DNA from: Alitta virens
Taxonomy: Eukaryota > Annelida > Polychaeta > Phyllodocida > Nereididae
Direction of reading: 5' to 3'
Assembly (NCBI GenBank): GCA_932294295.1
Contig: OW028574.1
Location: 31,380,145 to 31,444,144 of the forward strand
Length of the DNA: 64,000 bases
The notes below the pieces were generated by a model, which saw only the letters and a program-made list of their open reading frames with translations, did not search any database and was not told the DNA's origin. The translations under genes and the position numbers were made by a program. How positions within the stretch are numbered: the first letter of the stretch is position 1; each line of letters opens with the position of its first letter. Below, in pieces: positions 36,921-51,000 of this stretch.

Positions 36921-39900
36921 GCATTTAACGAGCTCAATCTTAAGAAATAGGCCTACGTACATCAGACAGTTTATTTCCTGCATACATGTTCATATTAGAT
37001 ACATCTCATCATTACATCTACCATTGACAGTTGATCTTGTTTATGAGCTGACTTATATCTTCAGATCAATACTGCTGAGAAGAAAAACAGGACTTGCTAA
37101 ACCCTTATTCTACATTAAAACAAAAATCTGACTACATATGCAGCCTTGAGTGCACGTTAGTATACAAAGATCTCTTTCACAGAATAGGTGACCTTACAGG
37201 TTTAAGAAGACTTTTTTTGCGTGATTTGAAACATCATGGTTTATCACTCTATATAACACCTGTGTAGGTGAACGTAACTCTGGCTGAAATGGCACTGACG
37301 CCTGAACTTCACATTTCTCTGTTTCTGTCTTCTGTTTATAATTAAATATTATATAATATCATACATGTAATTTCAATGTTTCCTACCAATGCAAAAGAAT
37401 TGCATGGTCAGTTCAGAAATGTTTACAATTACAAAGTCCTCTCACATTCATTGTAGGGCGTGAACTTCAGACCTCCGCTAGGTGCGCCCTAATAGCCTCA
37501 GCTTCCATTCAGCCTTCCTGAGAGGCCAGATCAAAAGATTCTTCAGCTTATAGATCGTAATTATCTCGCCTTTCCAGCGTCATGAATGTGCATTACGTAA
37601 CCAAACAATCGTCGTTAATCAGAGGCAACGTCGCCACTTCCCTTTTTACCCCTATCAGAGCACTTCGATTTATCGGCTGGAGGGGGTGGGGTTTTTTTAG
37701 GTGACTGCACACGTACGTAAGGCGAGATAAATGTCACTATGCGGGTTTTTTTCTGCTTCACGGTGATTAGCGGCCCATAGTCAAATCGTCCTGCACGGTC
37801 ACTGATGAGTCCAGGTCAAAACGGCCAATGGATGCTGCTCGCTGGATCCTGGTGATCCATGTGACCCAATTAGAGACAGAGGAGAGATCCAGGCCAGGGA
37901 CCCTGGAGGAGCAGCGGCTCAGCACGGCTGCTGACACCATCATCACAGCAGCCTGCCTCAGCAGCAGCCCACCGTCATGATGCTAGCGCGTTTGGCCAGG
38001 GATGCACGTCGACTGCTGCTGCTGCTGCCCTGGCCAAGTGATGGTTGTGCAAACACCCCGCTACTGTCCATATCACTAACTGCCCTTGTCTTGCCCAATT
38101 TAACCTCGCCCGTTAATCAGGACAGGAGCATCCTCATCCTATGCAGCTATTTATGGACCTCTTGCTTTGTCAGATCCAATTTCATCTTTCGCCTACGTTA
38201 TCTGATAATACGTCTAATATTTTTTGTTCTCCTAAGGACAGACAAATAAATCTGGCACTTGTCCAGTTCAATCTTTGATTTATACCAACGCTTTTTCACT
38301 TTTAGATAATGGCTGTAAATGTATTAGAGTTCGTGACTCAATCTAATGCACTGCATAAAAAGTCAATTTTATGAGCAAAATAGAAATATGCAGTGTGGAA
38401 ATGCATTGCCTGTTGCAGAAAGAGAAGCTGACATTAATGTGTTATAATTTTAGCTTAACGGCTTAAGCCATGCGTTGAAAGGAGATCATTTTTACAGGGT
38501 CACGAAAACCGATCTCTCGATGGCATCTGAGACACAGTGATGTTGTTTTAAGGAAAACATAGAATTGCAAATAAGATGCCAAGAACTAACATTCTTTCTA
38601 GGATAAGGTGACAACCACAAGCCTTGAGGCAAAATCAAGGCAAGAAAAAGGGTTGGCAAGGGTTGAGGGAGATCTTCTCTAAAAAAATCAATAATGCCGT
38701 TTTGGGTTTTTGACTTCTCACGCATGCATGCTACAGAAAGCATTCAGGTATGTGATCCATTTATTATCACGTGGAATTTCAAATTGACAAAGTTGAATTT
38801 CAATTATCTTCTAAAAAATGGAATAATGTCAGCGTGAACGATTCTTTTCAACAGCCTATTATTCGTGATACAACGCTGATGACAAGCGTCACATTTATCC
38901 CTGCAGGTTATTGGTTACTTTTTTTCTCTTTTATTCACAGGAGTTTGAGGTGTGCTTAAGAACTAGTTTAAATCTCATTTCATCTTTTACAGCAAACGAT
39001 AAGCAATATAGAAGGTCAGGCCAATTTAGCAAATGTTGAAGAGTTGAGTGTCATACGATTCTTGGCACTTGCACCATTCACGCCAACCCTTGTGCAACCT
39101 TGTGCAGGGTTTCAAATGCAGAACCCCAAAGCTGATTAAGATTTCCCTCAGGCCCCAGATGCTTTGTTTGTCCCATTTCTTCAACAATTTCAAGAAAATG
39201 TAAAGAAAGCATTAATTGCGTGAACTGGGAATTAGTAACAAAGACCAGCCCCTCGGTAGAATTGGCGTCTCTTCAACAGGTTAGAGATGCCCCTTAAATT
39301 TGAGAACAAAATTGATATGACCCACTTTTCCTTCAACACAAAAAGGTGAACTGCTCAAGCTGAGTGGGATACCTGCAGAATTCTCGGTCATATTTAATAA
39401 ACCCTTTTGCAACTTGACTTTTTGGGCCATTCACCACACACCATTCATGTAAATTATTAACATTATTTAGTCACAGTTCATGTTTTCAGTCATAAACATT
39501 AAAAATATAATGACAATAGGGTTACCCTACTGGCTTAACAAATAACCATAAAACAAAAAAGTGTCATTCTACCCCGTGGTGCTATTTTACCGCAATGTCC
39601 CCTATTTATCAATATTTGTTTACAGATCAAAAGATTCGGGTGGCAAGACACTAAATTAGGTTAAAGAGGAATTCTTTAGAAGTTAAAAAAGAAAAGAAAA
39701 AAGAAGACATCTAAAATGCAAAATTCTTGTGAAAATTAAGGCAGTAGATTGAGTCCTGGAAGTTTTGTGACAGACTGCATGGGACAGGAGGGAATTTGTC
39801 TTGATGCTTCTTGACAGTTTCAAGTCCTGGACAAACCCAGGACAAACCCCAAGTAGGACAAACCCTGTTATTTGGGGCATGCAGGGGAGAAATTGGACTT

Positions 39901-40384
39901 CCAAATGAGGTTTGTAAATGAGCAGGAGGAGGTGGGAGGAGGGGGTTGCCATCGTTATCTGCTGTGAATGATCGAACAGCCATGCCTGGGCAACCTGTCC
40001 TGCAGCAACTTCCCAGATGGATGTCTGTGCCATCACCAAATGATCACTTATCATTTGCCACCCCAACAAGCATGACGGCTCAGCACAAAATGCATCACCA
40101 GCAGCAGCAGCTGCAACAGCCTCATCTCATCAGAAATTACCATGGTTACATGTCAAGGGTAAAATTACAACCCCCCTTAAGGCCTTAACAACGCTTACAG
40201 GGGTGACCATGGGAGTTGACCAAGGATGCCCAATCCCCCCTCCACTAATCCCAGTCCTTTATCATCGCTGTTCAAACACTCTGCCTCCTCTTACTGACAG
40301 TTGCGAAGGTATTAGCCAAAGGACCTTGTTCCTGGCAAATGATTATTGTCCTAACAAAGTCACATCGCAATCAAACATGGTCCA

Positions 40385-40399
40385 AGGTCAACCAGGTCA
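40385..40399 (+). promoter_or_regulatory. DR3 nuclear-receptor-type element
   Basis: Two perfect AGGTCA half-sites in direct orientation, spaced by three bases (acc). DR3 is the arrangement used by VDR-type receptors. It lies in a 0.5-kb stretch that also contains other aaggtca half-sites. Confidence 0.4.
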
Positions 40400-41560
40400 A
40401 ACAAATAACCGAGACATGCTGACCAGGATTATACCCCCAAGGTCACCTGAAGACAAATTACCTCCATTGACTAATATTATGACCTTCGTCCATCCCTTGT
40501 TGACCACACTGCTAAGGTTACGATTGATGGCTTTCGCAATGTCCGAATTGTCCATGTTTGGTCATCATAATGGACATTGCAAACAATCACATCACGAGGA
40601 CTCCACAAAACCTCGTTATCTCATAATTCCCTCAAGTGGTAATAAATTGCACTTGTGACAGCCATAGGCTGCTAAATGACTATGATAACTTCCATACAAA
40701 TCTTCAATACAAGTTTATACAAATCTCAGCCGGGTGTTTTATGTCATTTATGATAGTGAAAGTCACCACATTACTACAAAATGCCCATGAATCTTCAAAT
40801 ATGGTCACAGTTGTACTTTTGCAAGATTACACGTACAGGCAACGGACTATCATAAATAATAATCATTTGTGGGCACGTGGTCCGTGTTATAGCTTGTATG
40901 GATGTTGTAACCCTTCAAAAAAGCCATCAAAATGATCAATAATCTATGAGACGAAGAGCTGTTCTGAAATATTCAAGGGGAATCAATGGCATCATGCTGC
41001 ATGGGTTGGGCCGGGATGGACCCCCAACACGTAACGACCGTCTCTATTGTCTCATCAGCAATAAATATTGTAATTTCCTGGGAGGCAATTAGCAGCGCCA
41101 TCATTGGCCAAATGGGAATCAGTTCGTGAGCTGGTGCCATTTCGTGGGTGGCGATTGAAATGCAAAGCTCTTGCCGCCATGGCTAGTCAATCATGCCATT
41201 GCCAGGCAGTCAATCACCAGTCAAGCCAGTTATCTTGCATTGCAGAAATTGAGAGGAAAGTGCAAGCGTCACACAGTGTCTTAATCAGCAAAGTCCATCT
41301 AACCCTCGCCAGGGTATGACTCTATTTATGGAGCAAAACAGAAGCTTGTCTGTTGGGAATCCACTGTATTAAACGATCGATAGAAGAAGAATGTTATTAA
41401 GTTAAGAAAACATCTGAACCTCATTGTTTTAACCCGAGCGCCTTCTTCCAATGGGTCTACATGATTAACTGCCAAAGGCAGACGTAATCATGACGTGCTA
41501 AAGACGCGGGTCTTTCTTTCTTCCTTTCTCTTTCCCTCCGAAAGGACCTGACAGACTGTC

Positions 41561-41613
41561 TGACTGACTGTCCGACTGACTGAGTAGATGGCTGACTGAC
41601 TGACTGACTGATT
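41561..41613. repeat. GACT microsatellite
   Basis: Imperfect tandem ctga/gact repeats. Confidence 0.9.
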
Positions 41614-42707
41614 AAAGACGAGATAAATGTAGGCCTATGAAATATTATTGTATTTGTTGCACGAACTGCTGAAGTTGCCTGTCAAACATTGTACTTCCTT
41701 GACACCGGAAAGCCATTGCAATAAACTGGATTTAACACCAAAAATACAAATTTAATCGCCCTTATGTCACATCTTAAAATGGATGGCTCATATTATGCCT
41801 AATCAATGTTTACGACCTGTCATGCAATTTGAGAAAAGGTGTTGCAAACATAACTATGCAATCATAAACTATAATAAAAATTGCTCAAAAACCATGTGTG
41901 AATTTATGTAAGTGTGTGCAATAAAAATAATGAGGTAATTTTTAATCAGCGAGTTATTTCGATACATTTTCTGTACCCTGGTTGGGTTGCTGCTGCAGGT
42001 GGCGAAGATGATGTGCAGCAGCTAATTATGGATCGGATTGATTGATGCTTGTGGGACGCTTAAAAGCATAAGAGTGTCCTCTCTGCACTCAAAGTGCACT
42101 TACTAAGTGCCGGGAAATTGCTGGGTGGCCTTGGAAAGGCAGCTGAGCATCTGCAGGACCAAGGCCATGATGTAATGTTAATCAATATCATACCTAAATT
42201 AGCTGAGGTCATAACAATTTAACAAAACAAATGGGAAAAAAAAGTATTCTGAGAATATGTTTATGAAACATATGAAATACGTATCTAGGAAAAGAACAGA
42301 ATTTAAAAAACATAACAATAGAGCTCTGAGGACATTAAGTTGGACATACCCCTTCACAGTTCACACAGACAAGAATGAAATATTATGTATACAGAAGAAT
42401 GATAAATTATGCATGAACAACGAAGTGACCCGCTGTGGTTAGGCAATCTCCCTCATCCATCAAATTAATTAAAGCAACTTGTCAGACCCAAATAATTGTA
42501 AGAATTCAAGGAATACTCAACATGCACCTTCGCTTAATTAGGGATAAGGATGAATATTTTTTTAAGCTTTCTTGTCTTTTGTCATTGCTCAATCAAAAAT
42601 AAGGAAAATTTTAAGTTGCATGTTCCATGAATTGTTAAAGACTACTTGCTTTAAGAGCTTACTCCCATAATGACTTCTTTCGAAATGCTATGAGTGAGGG
42701 GAGGGGA

Positions 42708-42722
42708 GGGGGGGGGGGGGGG
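42708..42722. repeat. Poly-G tract
   Basis: Run of 15 G preceded by gagggga repeats. Confidence 0.95.
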
Positions 42723-45700
42723 AAGCTTTTTTGGTGCATGTCTGATTCAGTGACTGATCCTCAAAATCCCCTATTATTGTGACGTCTGCATTAAATTGTG
42801 AACAAAAAAGTAAAATTTACAGCAGCTTTCAAGGACACCATCAAGGGATGGATTAGTCTGATAACGCAAGAAAAAAAAAATAGAACAAAAAGATTGCAAT
42901 AAAATGTCTTGGGCATAGTCATCATTGCATGCCACAGAGTTATGAAATGTCAAATTGCCACAGGTGATTTTAATATTCAATTGGTTAGTTCCTTTGCACT
43001 GCCCTTTTTTTTTCTTTTTTTTTTTACTCAAAATGACTGCATGAATGTCGGCGACCCACTTTTGAATTATTGATAAAATGACAGAGCTGGCGATAATGAA
43101 CGCTGCATAATATCTTTGACAATGGTAGTAGAAAAGGCATTAGTCAAAATGATTGTGAAAAGAGAAATCGATTAATAGCTTGCTTCCTAACACTTGATTG
43201 TATATAATGCTTGCAAAAAAGGTCAATATATTGAGATTGTCTGCTCAACTTAAGTTGTCTAGGGCAATTTGTACTGAAATTGGGAGAAGAACCAGCTAGT
43301 GCACTGAATAACCTCTGCTCTTTATCTGTGCCATACATTCTCTGATTCATTGCAGCAGCAGCAGTGCTCAGCAGCAGCAGCTGGTAATTGTATTGAAGAG
43401 AACTTTTTAGTCTCTTTTGAGTGTGGAGCGATTTTTTTAAACTCGTGCATCACCATGGCAACGGGGATATAAAAATGGACGCTGGACTAAGAAAAAACAC
43501 TTAGGCACGCTTCAGAGCAGTTCTAAAGGATGGCCATTGCAGCTACCACGGTGATTCAGGCTGATGACGATAGTAAATAAAAGGCAAAAAAATGGGAAAA
43601 ATAAAAACGGAAAGTCGGTCAAGGCTAGGTTGTGTTTTTTCCCTGTTCAGCTCACACAGATATTGGCTGCTGTTTGGATGGCTCATGCTGATGTGTATGA
43701 AGTGTAGCTGGTGGTGGTGTCCTTGAACCAATGCCTAGCCACCATCGGTTATCCTTGGCAGACAATTTCTTCCCAGTGCACCAAGCAATGAGATAATCAT
43801 GATGTAAATCACACCAAGGACACCAAATCAACCATTAGTCTGAATCATTGAATGGAGTTCAACAAGGCGTTGTTTTTCCACCCACTGTTAGCCACGCACA
43901 AGTCAAGTTTACCATAAACTTTAAATGAAAGATGACAAAGTAGAGAAATACCTTGAATAATTTAATGAATAAACTAATTTAACTTAAAGAGCACAAACTA
44001 ATTTAACTTAAAGAGCCCATGCAGTAATAACTTACACAAAAACGAGTAGGCTACATGGCTACATGCACTGGAATTTAATACATTAATGTAAGTTTGGTCA
44101 CATCAATAAACAATTTTCACAAAAAATAGACACATTAACAAAATTAGGACACTTTCTAAATGCGCATAACATAATTTACCACCAAATGGGTAATATACAA
44201 GCAAAGATAAAGTCAATATTGGCAGAACAATCACACATCCTGCTGATAACGAGGGTGGGCACTTTTTGCACACATGTAGCAAGGCCATGATGTAATAAAG
44301 TTAGGTTGTGACAATATCCGTTGCCAAATTAATAATAAAGATCATAATAAAGTAAATCCTAGCTCTATTTTTGACCCAATTTCGTTAAAAGGTGATTTTT
44401 ATACAGAGGCATAAAAGATATGTATGTAGGAGACGGTGGGGTCAAAAAAACACAAGAGCAAAAAGCAACGAGGTATTTCTCTACTTTCTCATCTTTCATC
44501 TACATTATGCAAGTAATTTGTACACAAGTACATTTGGTAAAGCTGTATAATGTACTGCTTTGAGTAATATAATTTGTGTAGTTCGAATCTGATAGGTAAA
44601 CTGATTGATATATAAAGTATTAATAAATAGATTGATAATTTGGTAAATTGATTGATTGCACCAAAATTTGCACAGGTCTTACAATGTCAATGACATTAAG
44701 AAAAAATATATACTCTATCTATAGTCATTTATCTATGGGAATTCAACAGGGCTTACCCAATGCACTGTATCTAATTATGTTTTGCCAACAGGCAGCCAAC
44801 ATCTTGGCGTTTATGCACTAATATTTACAAGGTTAACTTTAGGCAATAAAATATCCTTATGTCCAGGTTCCTGTTAATTTGGGTTGTCCTCGAATGTAAA
44901 GTATAGTAAAATGGCAAAACATGCACTTTCGGCACTAAGATGTTAATGATAAAATGAGTCAGAAGCAATATATATATAACACTAGATCTGAGAGACATTC
45001 AAGACTGCAAAGCCAATCATGCACACAAAGCTACATTTAATTATTTTTGGGTGGTCTTAAAATGTTGTAGAACTGGTCATTAACAAGCACGCAAAAATTA
45101 CAATACAAAGAGCACGATGATTCAACAAGCAAAGATTATTCATAACAACTTAAAAATGGCAACAAAAAAATAATTCATCAGAATCTTACAATGCATCTAA
45201 ATAATAATGTCACATGAAAAGGCAACATAATTCTTCCTGCGTTTATTACCCAGTACAACAGCGAAAATGCCACTGTATGTTGATTAAGCCTGAACTTGAC
45301 ACATGGACGCGATGTAAACAAATGGTCGCAATGTGAACAAACGGCCGCTTGAGTACCAATCATGAACTCTCGCGAAGTCACGTAATGGCGGCGCGAGACT
45401 TGCAGTGTACACGTGAGTTGCAGATCTATCTATCTATCTGTGCTTGTGTGAGTTGTGTCTGTCACATTGCCCATGCTCTGTCTGTCTCCCTGCATGATTG
45501 ACCACCCAGAACTTTTCTTATTATAATTGTTGCAAAAGCCTCAAAAAGCGATGACCTGGGTAATAAAGAAGCTTTAACCAGGGGTCATACAAGCAGGCAA
45601 CAAGCATGACGGAGGTCATTAATTGGCTGAAACGCCAGGTCCAAAGGTCACCTGACGACCTCACATCAGACAGGTGTCGCTGTTGCAGCCATATGGTATC

Positions 45701-46865
45701 TTCTGTTTCCAAACAATTCTTTGAAATTGTTATTATTGATATTAATAATAAGCCATGCATTTCAAATTATCCCCTTTTGATTTTTATCAAACATTCCTCT
45801 AAATCCATTGATATATTCCGTGACAAACCTCTTCATATCAATTGACTTTCTGGTTGACTTCAGTCATTTGTTCCGCATGAATTGCTACAAAATCAGAGTT
45901 TATCAGGACCTTGTAATTGTCAGGATTTAGCCCGACCTCTTGCATGTCGTATTTAGTGGTTTGTGGTGATTCTATGAATCCTATTCAGACCAATTGTTGT
46001 CGTTTCTTAGCACAATAGCAGTCGGGCTGACCGCATGGTCACCGCATGTCTGACATCATACTGACCACGACTTCCTAGAAGCATAATTATGCGCGTTCGA
46101 GACTGCACTGCAGTGGTCACAAAAATTACTGCAGTGCCAACCCCATGAAATCTCTAATTATCTTGCCTTTTACACAATAATCTAAAATTACACCATGGAT
46201 ACGGAAATATAGAGTTCAGTAGAGCCAAGGTCCTTGGTATAGCTGTATAGCCTATAGGCCTATTTAAACTAATCAGTCCATCCAATACACAGAAATAATA
46301 CACATGTCAACATTTACAATCACACAAATCACAAGTATAAATTCCCTTGATTAGAAGTACAAATGTTGTATTGTTAAAGCTGCGAATTATATGAAACTGT
46401 TAAAGATCTATAATATGTTGAACCTTTCGCTAGTCTGAACCACAATCAAGTTAACATGGTGGTACATATGTAGCTATATGTGTATTAATTTATGTAACTA
46501 CTGTACATTGTCGGTCATTGACCTCAAGTGCCAGCAAACGCTAAACATGGATTACGTAATACTAGTAGTATAATTTTAGGTGTTAGCATCATTCTTGCCC
46601 ATTCTAGAAATTTAACGATAGTGTATAATCATAACTCAAATGAGACTGCCGTGGAATTTTAGTTTTTGTGACTTTAACATTTTCGTTTAGTGTAGCATGC
46701 TTGTGAAAAATTTGGATCAGCTGTCGATCATTTCCCAGGGGCGAGACATGCAGGCAAGGTGAGCTGTGCTTTGTTTCCATCTTTCTTTTACTTATCAATC
46801 AAAAATTCTGCCAACAAGTCCCCACAAACTAGGGATAACTAGTGAGATTGTCAAATAGAACTTAC

Positions 46866-47036
46866 CTTCTACAGTGAAAACTTCTCATTGTTGCTTCGAA
46901 GGCTGTGAATGTTATGATTTCTTTCTGTGATGATGTCATCCCAGTCAGCTGGCACTGCGCCAAAAATAGAAGCAGCACGTGTCAGCCTGCCGCGCCGCAG
47001 CGACACCTATAAACATTGCCTGCCATTCTATTTATA
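46866..47036 (-). promoter_or_regulatory. Candidate TATA promoter and first exon
   Basis: On the minus strand TATAAATAG (47028-47036) is followed after about 30 bp by a GC-rich stretch, the expected start near 47000. A consensus donor AAG|GTAAGT then ends the exon at 46866. An ATG inside opens a frame (MTSSQKEIITFTAFEA...) that stays open to the donor and ends in phase 2. The partner exon is unknown. Confidence 0.4.
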
Positions 47037-47202
47037 TCTCGCTGCAGTCGAGAGCTGTCAGGATGCAGATTTGATGTTTACCGAAGTGATACCTATCAAA
47101 TAATTCATCCATGTCATATGAAATAGACAGCCGCCGGTAGCATAAATTAACATTTGCCCACCTCACACAATAACCAAATTTTCCTGATGAATCTACGCAA
47201 TT

Positions 47203-47275
47203 GGTTCTGTGGTGTAGTGGTTATCACGTCTGCTTTACACGCAGAAGGTCGCGAGTTCGAACCTCGCCAGAACCT
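47203..47275 (+). tRNA. tRNA-Val (anticodon UAC)
   Basis: Complete cloverleaf. Acceptor GGTTCTG pairs with CAGAACC, the D arm is GTGTAGTGGTTATCAC, and anticodon stem TCTGC/GCAGA encloses loop TTTACAC with anticodon TAC. The T arm is GCGAG-TTCGAAC-CTCGC. The A and B boxes are intact and a T6 run at 47279-47284 is the Pol III terminator. There is no intron and CCA is not encoded. Confidence 0.95.
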
Positions 47276-47405
47276 CTATTTTTTATTAATTCAATGTTCA
47301 GCAATTGCTAGTATAAAAATCTTGTGCTGCTTCGACATCAATTGTCAAAATACTACGACTTGTAAATAGGCCTGGCTATGTTGTAGACCTTATTGTTTTA
47401 CACTC

Positions 47406-47581
47406 AGGGTCATCGAAATCGCCAAGGGTATTGAAATCAGCCAGGGTCATCAAAATTGGCCACTCATTAACAGAAGAGTGAGACAAGTTGCATGGTGTAA
47501 TTCTGTTTGTGAAAGCGGGGGATGCCACAGGGTGGCCAATTTCGATGACTTATTGGCCAATTTCGATGTCGATGACCCCAG
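47406..47581. repeat. Small foldback built of 19-bp sub-repeats
   Basis: The left side has three degenerate units of gggtcatcgaaatcgcca. The right side carries their reverse complement (ggccaatttcgatga, then gatgacccca). The architecture resembles the larger element at 54770-57063. Confidence 0.6.
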
Positions 47582-47660
47582 GTGCAACCAATCAGAACTT
47601 CAAAGATCAGAAATTAAAACATCCACAACTAAAAACTAGTAAAATTAAGGGCATTTCAAG

Positions 47661-47666
47661 TTTATT
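47661..47666 (-). terminator. Candidate polyadenylation signal for DNAJC2
   Basis: AATAAA on the minus strand, about 390 nt after the DNAJC2 stop codon. Confidence 0.4.
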
Positions 47667-48056
47667 GAATACAAAAAGTCTTGACAACTTGCATTATAGT
47701 CTACATGTTCACATACAGTTCCAAGTTGTAGACAGCAGATTTGTGGGTTTTAAAGATGACTCCAAGAGCGGATTCAAAATATTCCAACAAAGATGGGTGA
47801 TAGATTAAAGTGAGATATCTACCAGTATTTGATAGGGATGTTTTGATTCCGTCCCTGGACTTCATTAAGGCTGCAACAACTAACTTTGCTGTTGGACATT
47901 GTAAATGCTCAATGGGCAGGGAACAAAACTAAAGCACTCAACAAAGTGATTGTTAAAAACTTAAATTATTGACATTGCTGATTGAGTAATTGGCAGAACA
48001 GCAACATAGAGTAAGAATGTAAGATGCAATTTAATAGTTACTAAATAATCTTGCTA

Positions 48057-51000
48057 TCATTTATTTTTGGCAGCAGCTTGAGCTGCCTTCTTCGCTCTGA
48101 CCATTTCCACAAGTTCCTGAAAAGAGAGTAGGAAAAATAAGCGACTTGCATGTTGGAAATCTTCCATATTAAGATATATAATATATGCCATTGCCTAAAA
48201 CAATACCAACAATAAATGCAAGGTTTTGCACTTCATACGAGAATATAACCATTGAAGCACAACAATGCAGATATGTGATCAATTAAATATGTAAATAAAA
48301 TCAATCTTACAGTCAATACTAACAGTACCCCATAACATACTAACTATAAACAATGATAATTATATATTAGAAATGAGTGCAATGATTCAATTCAATTCAA
48401 TTCACGACAATTCACTTTATTAGACCACAGTTGGCTTAAGTACAGATATACATTCCAAGGAAAAAGAAACTTATTGACTTATTTTAGTGACAAGGTGACA
48501 TCAGAACACTTACATGAGCCTTTACCAAGATTTACTTAAACTATAGCCACAGCAGATATGCACCACAGAACTATCGAACAATGACAACTTACTTTATAAC
48601 GTTTCATGCAGTCTTTTTTGCTTCTTGTGGGGATGACGGCTGCTATTTTCTCCCATCTCTCTTCTACATTTGCAGGGTAGGTCCTGAGGGCTTGTTCAAG
48701 TAATTTTTGCTCCTCTGTTGTCCATGGCGCAGGATTCGTTCCCATTTCATACATTTGCTGCTCTGCCACAGCTGAAAAATTAATCATAGGTTTTAGCAAT
48801 CCAAAAACATTGCAAAAATGTCCGATATGACAAACAGTGGGCTTCTTTTTTTTTTTCTTTTTCTAATTTTGAGCTCATCAATCAGTTTACCAAGCATGAT
48901 TTCACATTCTCAAACTTCAGACAAAACATCCAAATCTAGAACTCTTCCTGCAGACAAAAATGCATAACAAGCAGAATACTCACAATCAAAACGTTCACTA
49001 ACATTTGCCTTTTCCACAGTTGGGACCGATACAAATTCATGCTCCTTCTTGAAATTGTCAAAGGCTTTTTTGTTTGCCTCAGCCTTCATGTTTGGATCTA
49101 AACGAAAATACAAAGGGACATTATAATATACTAAAATGATCATTGTTATTTACTGTTAATGAATTTGGCTTATCAGTAAATCTTTTACCCATTTTCTGGA
49201 GTTCCTTAGCCTTACTCAAGACTTCTTTGGCAGATCTTCTACTTGAGGGCATATGTTGTGTAATGAAGTTGCCAACTGTCTCCCATCTGAAAATTTGCAA
49301 CATATTTAAAAGTAGTCAATTAAACTTTGAATAATGCCGTTGATTATGGACTCTTTGTTATTACTCTGCATAATGTGAATATTCAGATAGCCCTTCACCA
49401 TGAAAAATCAACTGTGTCGTTTACTTAGCATACCTCTGTACAGTTCCAACAGGAAATAATTTAACGCCCTTGATAAGGAGAGCCACTTCATCCTCACTCC
49501 AATTTGATTTCCCTCCCCCAGCTTCATCTCTGCTCCCAGAAGATTTAGTGCTTGCCTCAAGGAGGCGCTGCTTCTCTTTTTCCAGCTCTTCATTCATATC
49601 AGCCACCTAGTTGAAAGGAGAAGCAATTGTGAGTGTACTATGTTAAGTATTGCTTGTCTCATATAAAGCATGACTGGAATAAAAGAGGTCAGAAATGCAC
49701 TCAGTATGGTATGTCTATTGTCCACCTCTCACAGCAGATGAATTAAAAGCCAACAGTTACCAACCTTCTTCAAAAAAGCTGCCTTAGCCTTCTCTCTATC
49801 TCCACTTGTTAAACCCTCATTAAGTTCTTGCAAACTGTATGGATAGGTTAGAAACAAAATCAGGTTCATTATTTTGCTAAATTCTGCCAAACTAGTTGAA
49901 AAATAATATTATGTACAAATTGGCAAAAATGGTTTGATTGAACATGTAATTATTGCACTCACCTTAAGATTGATAATGTTTCTGCTAGCTTGTCTACTTC
50001 CTGCATATTCTTCACTTTTTCATCATCATTTGACGAAAAGTAGTCATACTCCTGAAATAAATTAGTTTTGTTTCAGCAATGAAATTTGCATGAGATTTAC
50101 AGTGGGTCTGTGTGAAGCAAAAACTGGATATGTGGGAATCTGTAAAGTTGTGCCTACTTTGACTTTGGTTCTCATGGTTTTCTTTTCCTTCTTCATGACT
50201 TTCTTCTGAGCCTCTCTTTCCTTCTTGGCTGCTTCTGCCTGAAGAATCAACAAGAAATGATTCAGCATGAAGTATATATGTTGCAAAATTATGGACCAAT
50301 ACTGATGCTTGAAATTTTCATAAGTCATTCCCCTTACCTGAGCTTTTGCTGCTTCCTCCTCCTCTTCTTTCTTCTTCCTTTCTATTTCCTCTATTTCCTT
50401 TCGTTTCTGAAAGGATAACAAAATATATAAATTAATACACAATATAACCTTTCCATTTTGAGTGCCGCGTTACAATTAATTATGCACAGCAACAAAATTT
50501 TATGAATCTCTCTAATTACTTTTCTCAAATAGCGTTTCTCAGGCAAGAAGATCTACACAATAATCAAGCCCCAGTGACCCCTTTCTTTAAATATCAAACT
50601 TCAAAATTATCAATAATTAAGCAATTGCCAAAAATCATAAGCCAGACACCCTCAATAATAACGGACAAAATTCAATAACACTGCTTGCCCGGTTATCAAA
50701 AGGTATATTTAAAATTACATCATAAAAATTACTCTGAAACATGTAGCATTTCAAATTGCTATGTCTGCCAAAATTGAGAAGCAATTATACTGATTTCCTC
50801 TTTTTGGTCAAATTTTTTAGACCAAATATTCATATACTACTTTTCGCAAATAAACCACAAGTGAAATTTTAATATATATGAACGTTGCATGAAATTACCG
50901 CTACAAGAATCAATTTAGCATTAAAAAAAAATTCTGTCTGAAAACTGGGAGCATAGGCCTGGTTGTAATAAATTTAGTGTAATTCTAAATGAGACACATC

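Larger units (their letters stand above)
30342..46865. other. Long non-coding stretch; no protein gene recognised
   Basis: Open frames here are short and none resembles a known family. The stretch holds foldback elements, tRNA-derived SINEs, CAG-rich patches (36260, 37950, 43350) and possible enhancer sequence. Everything I could define is listed separately. Confidence 0.6.

Noticed and set aside
39683..40069. 128-codon minus-strand open frame
   Set aside because: No family resemblance, no consensus splice borders, and overlapped by another frame of similar quality.
40203..40658. 151-codon open frame on the plus strand
   Set aside because: No recognisable domain, composition unlike a protein, no flanking splice pattern; kept only as part of a possible regulatory block.
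47154..47369. Open frame across the tRNA-Val gene
   Set aside because: The sequence folds as a tRNA; the frame is accidental.
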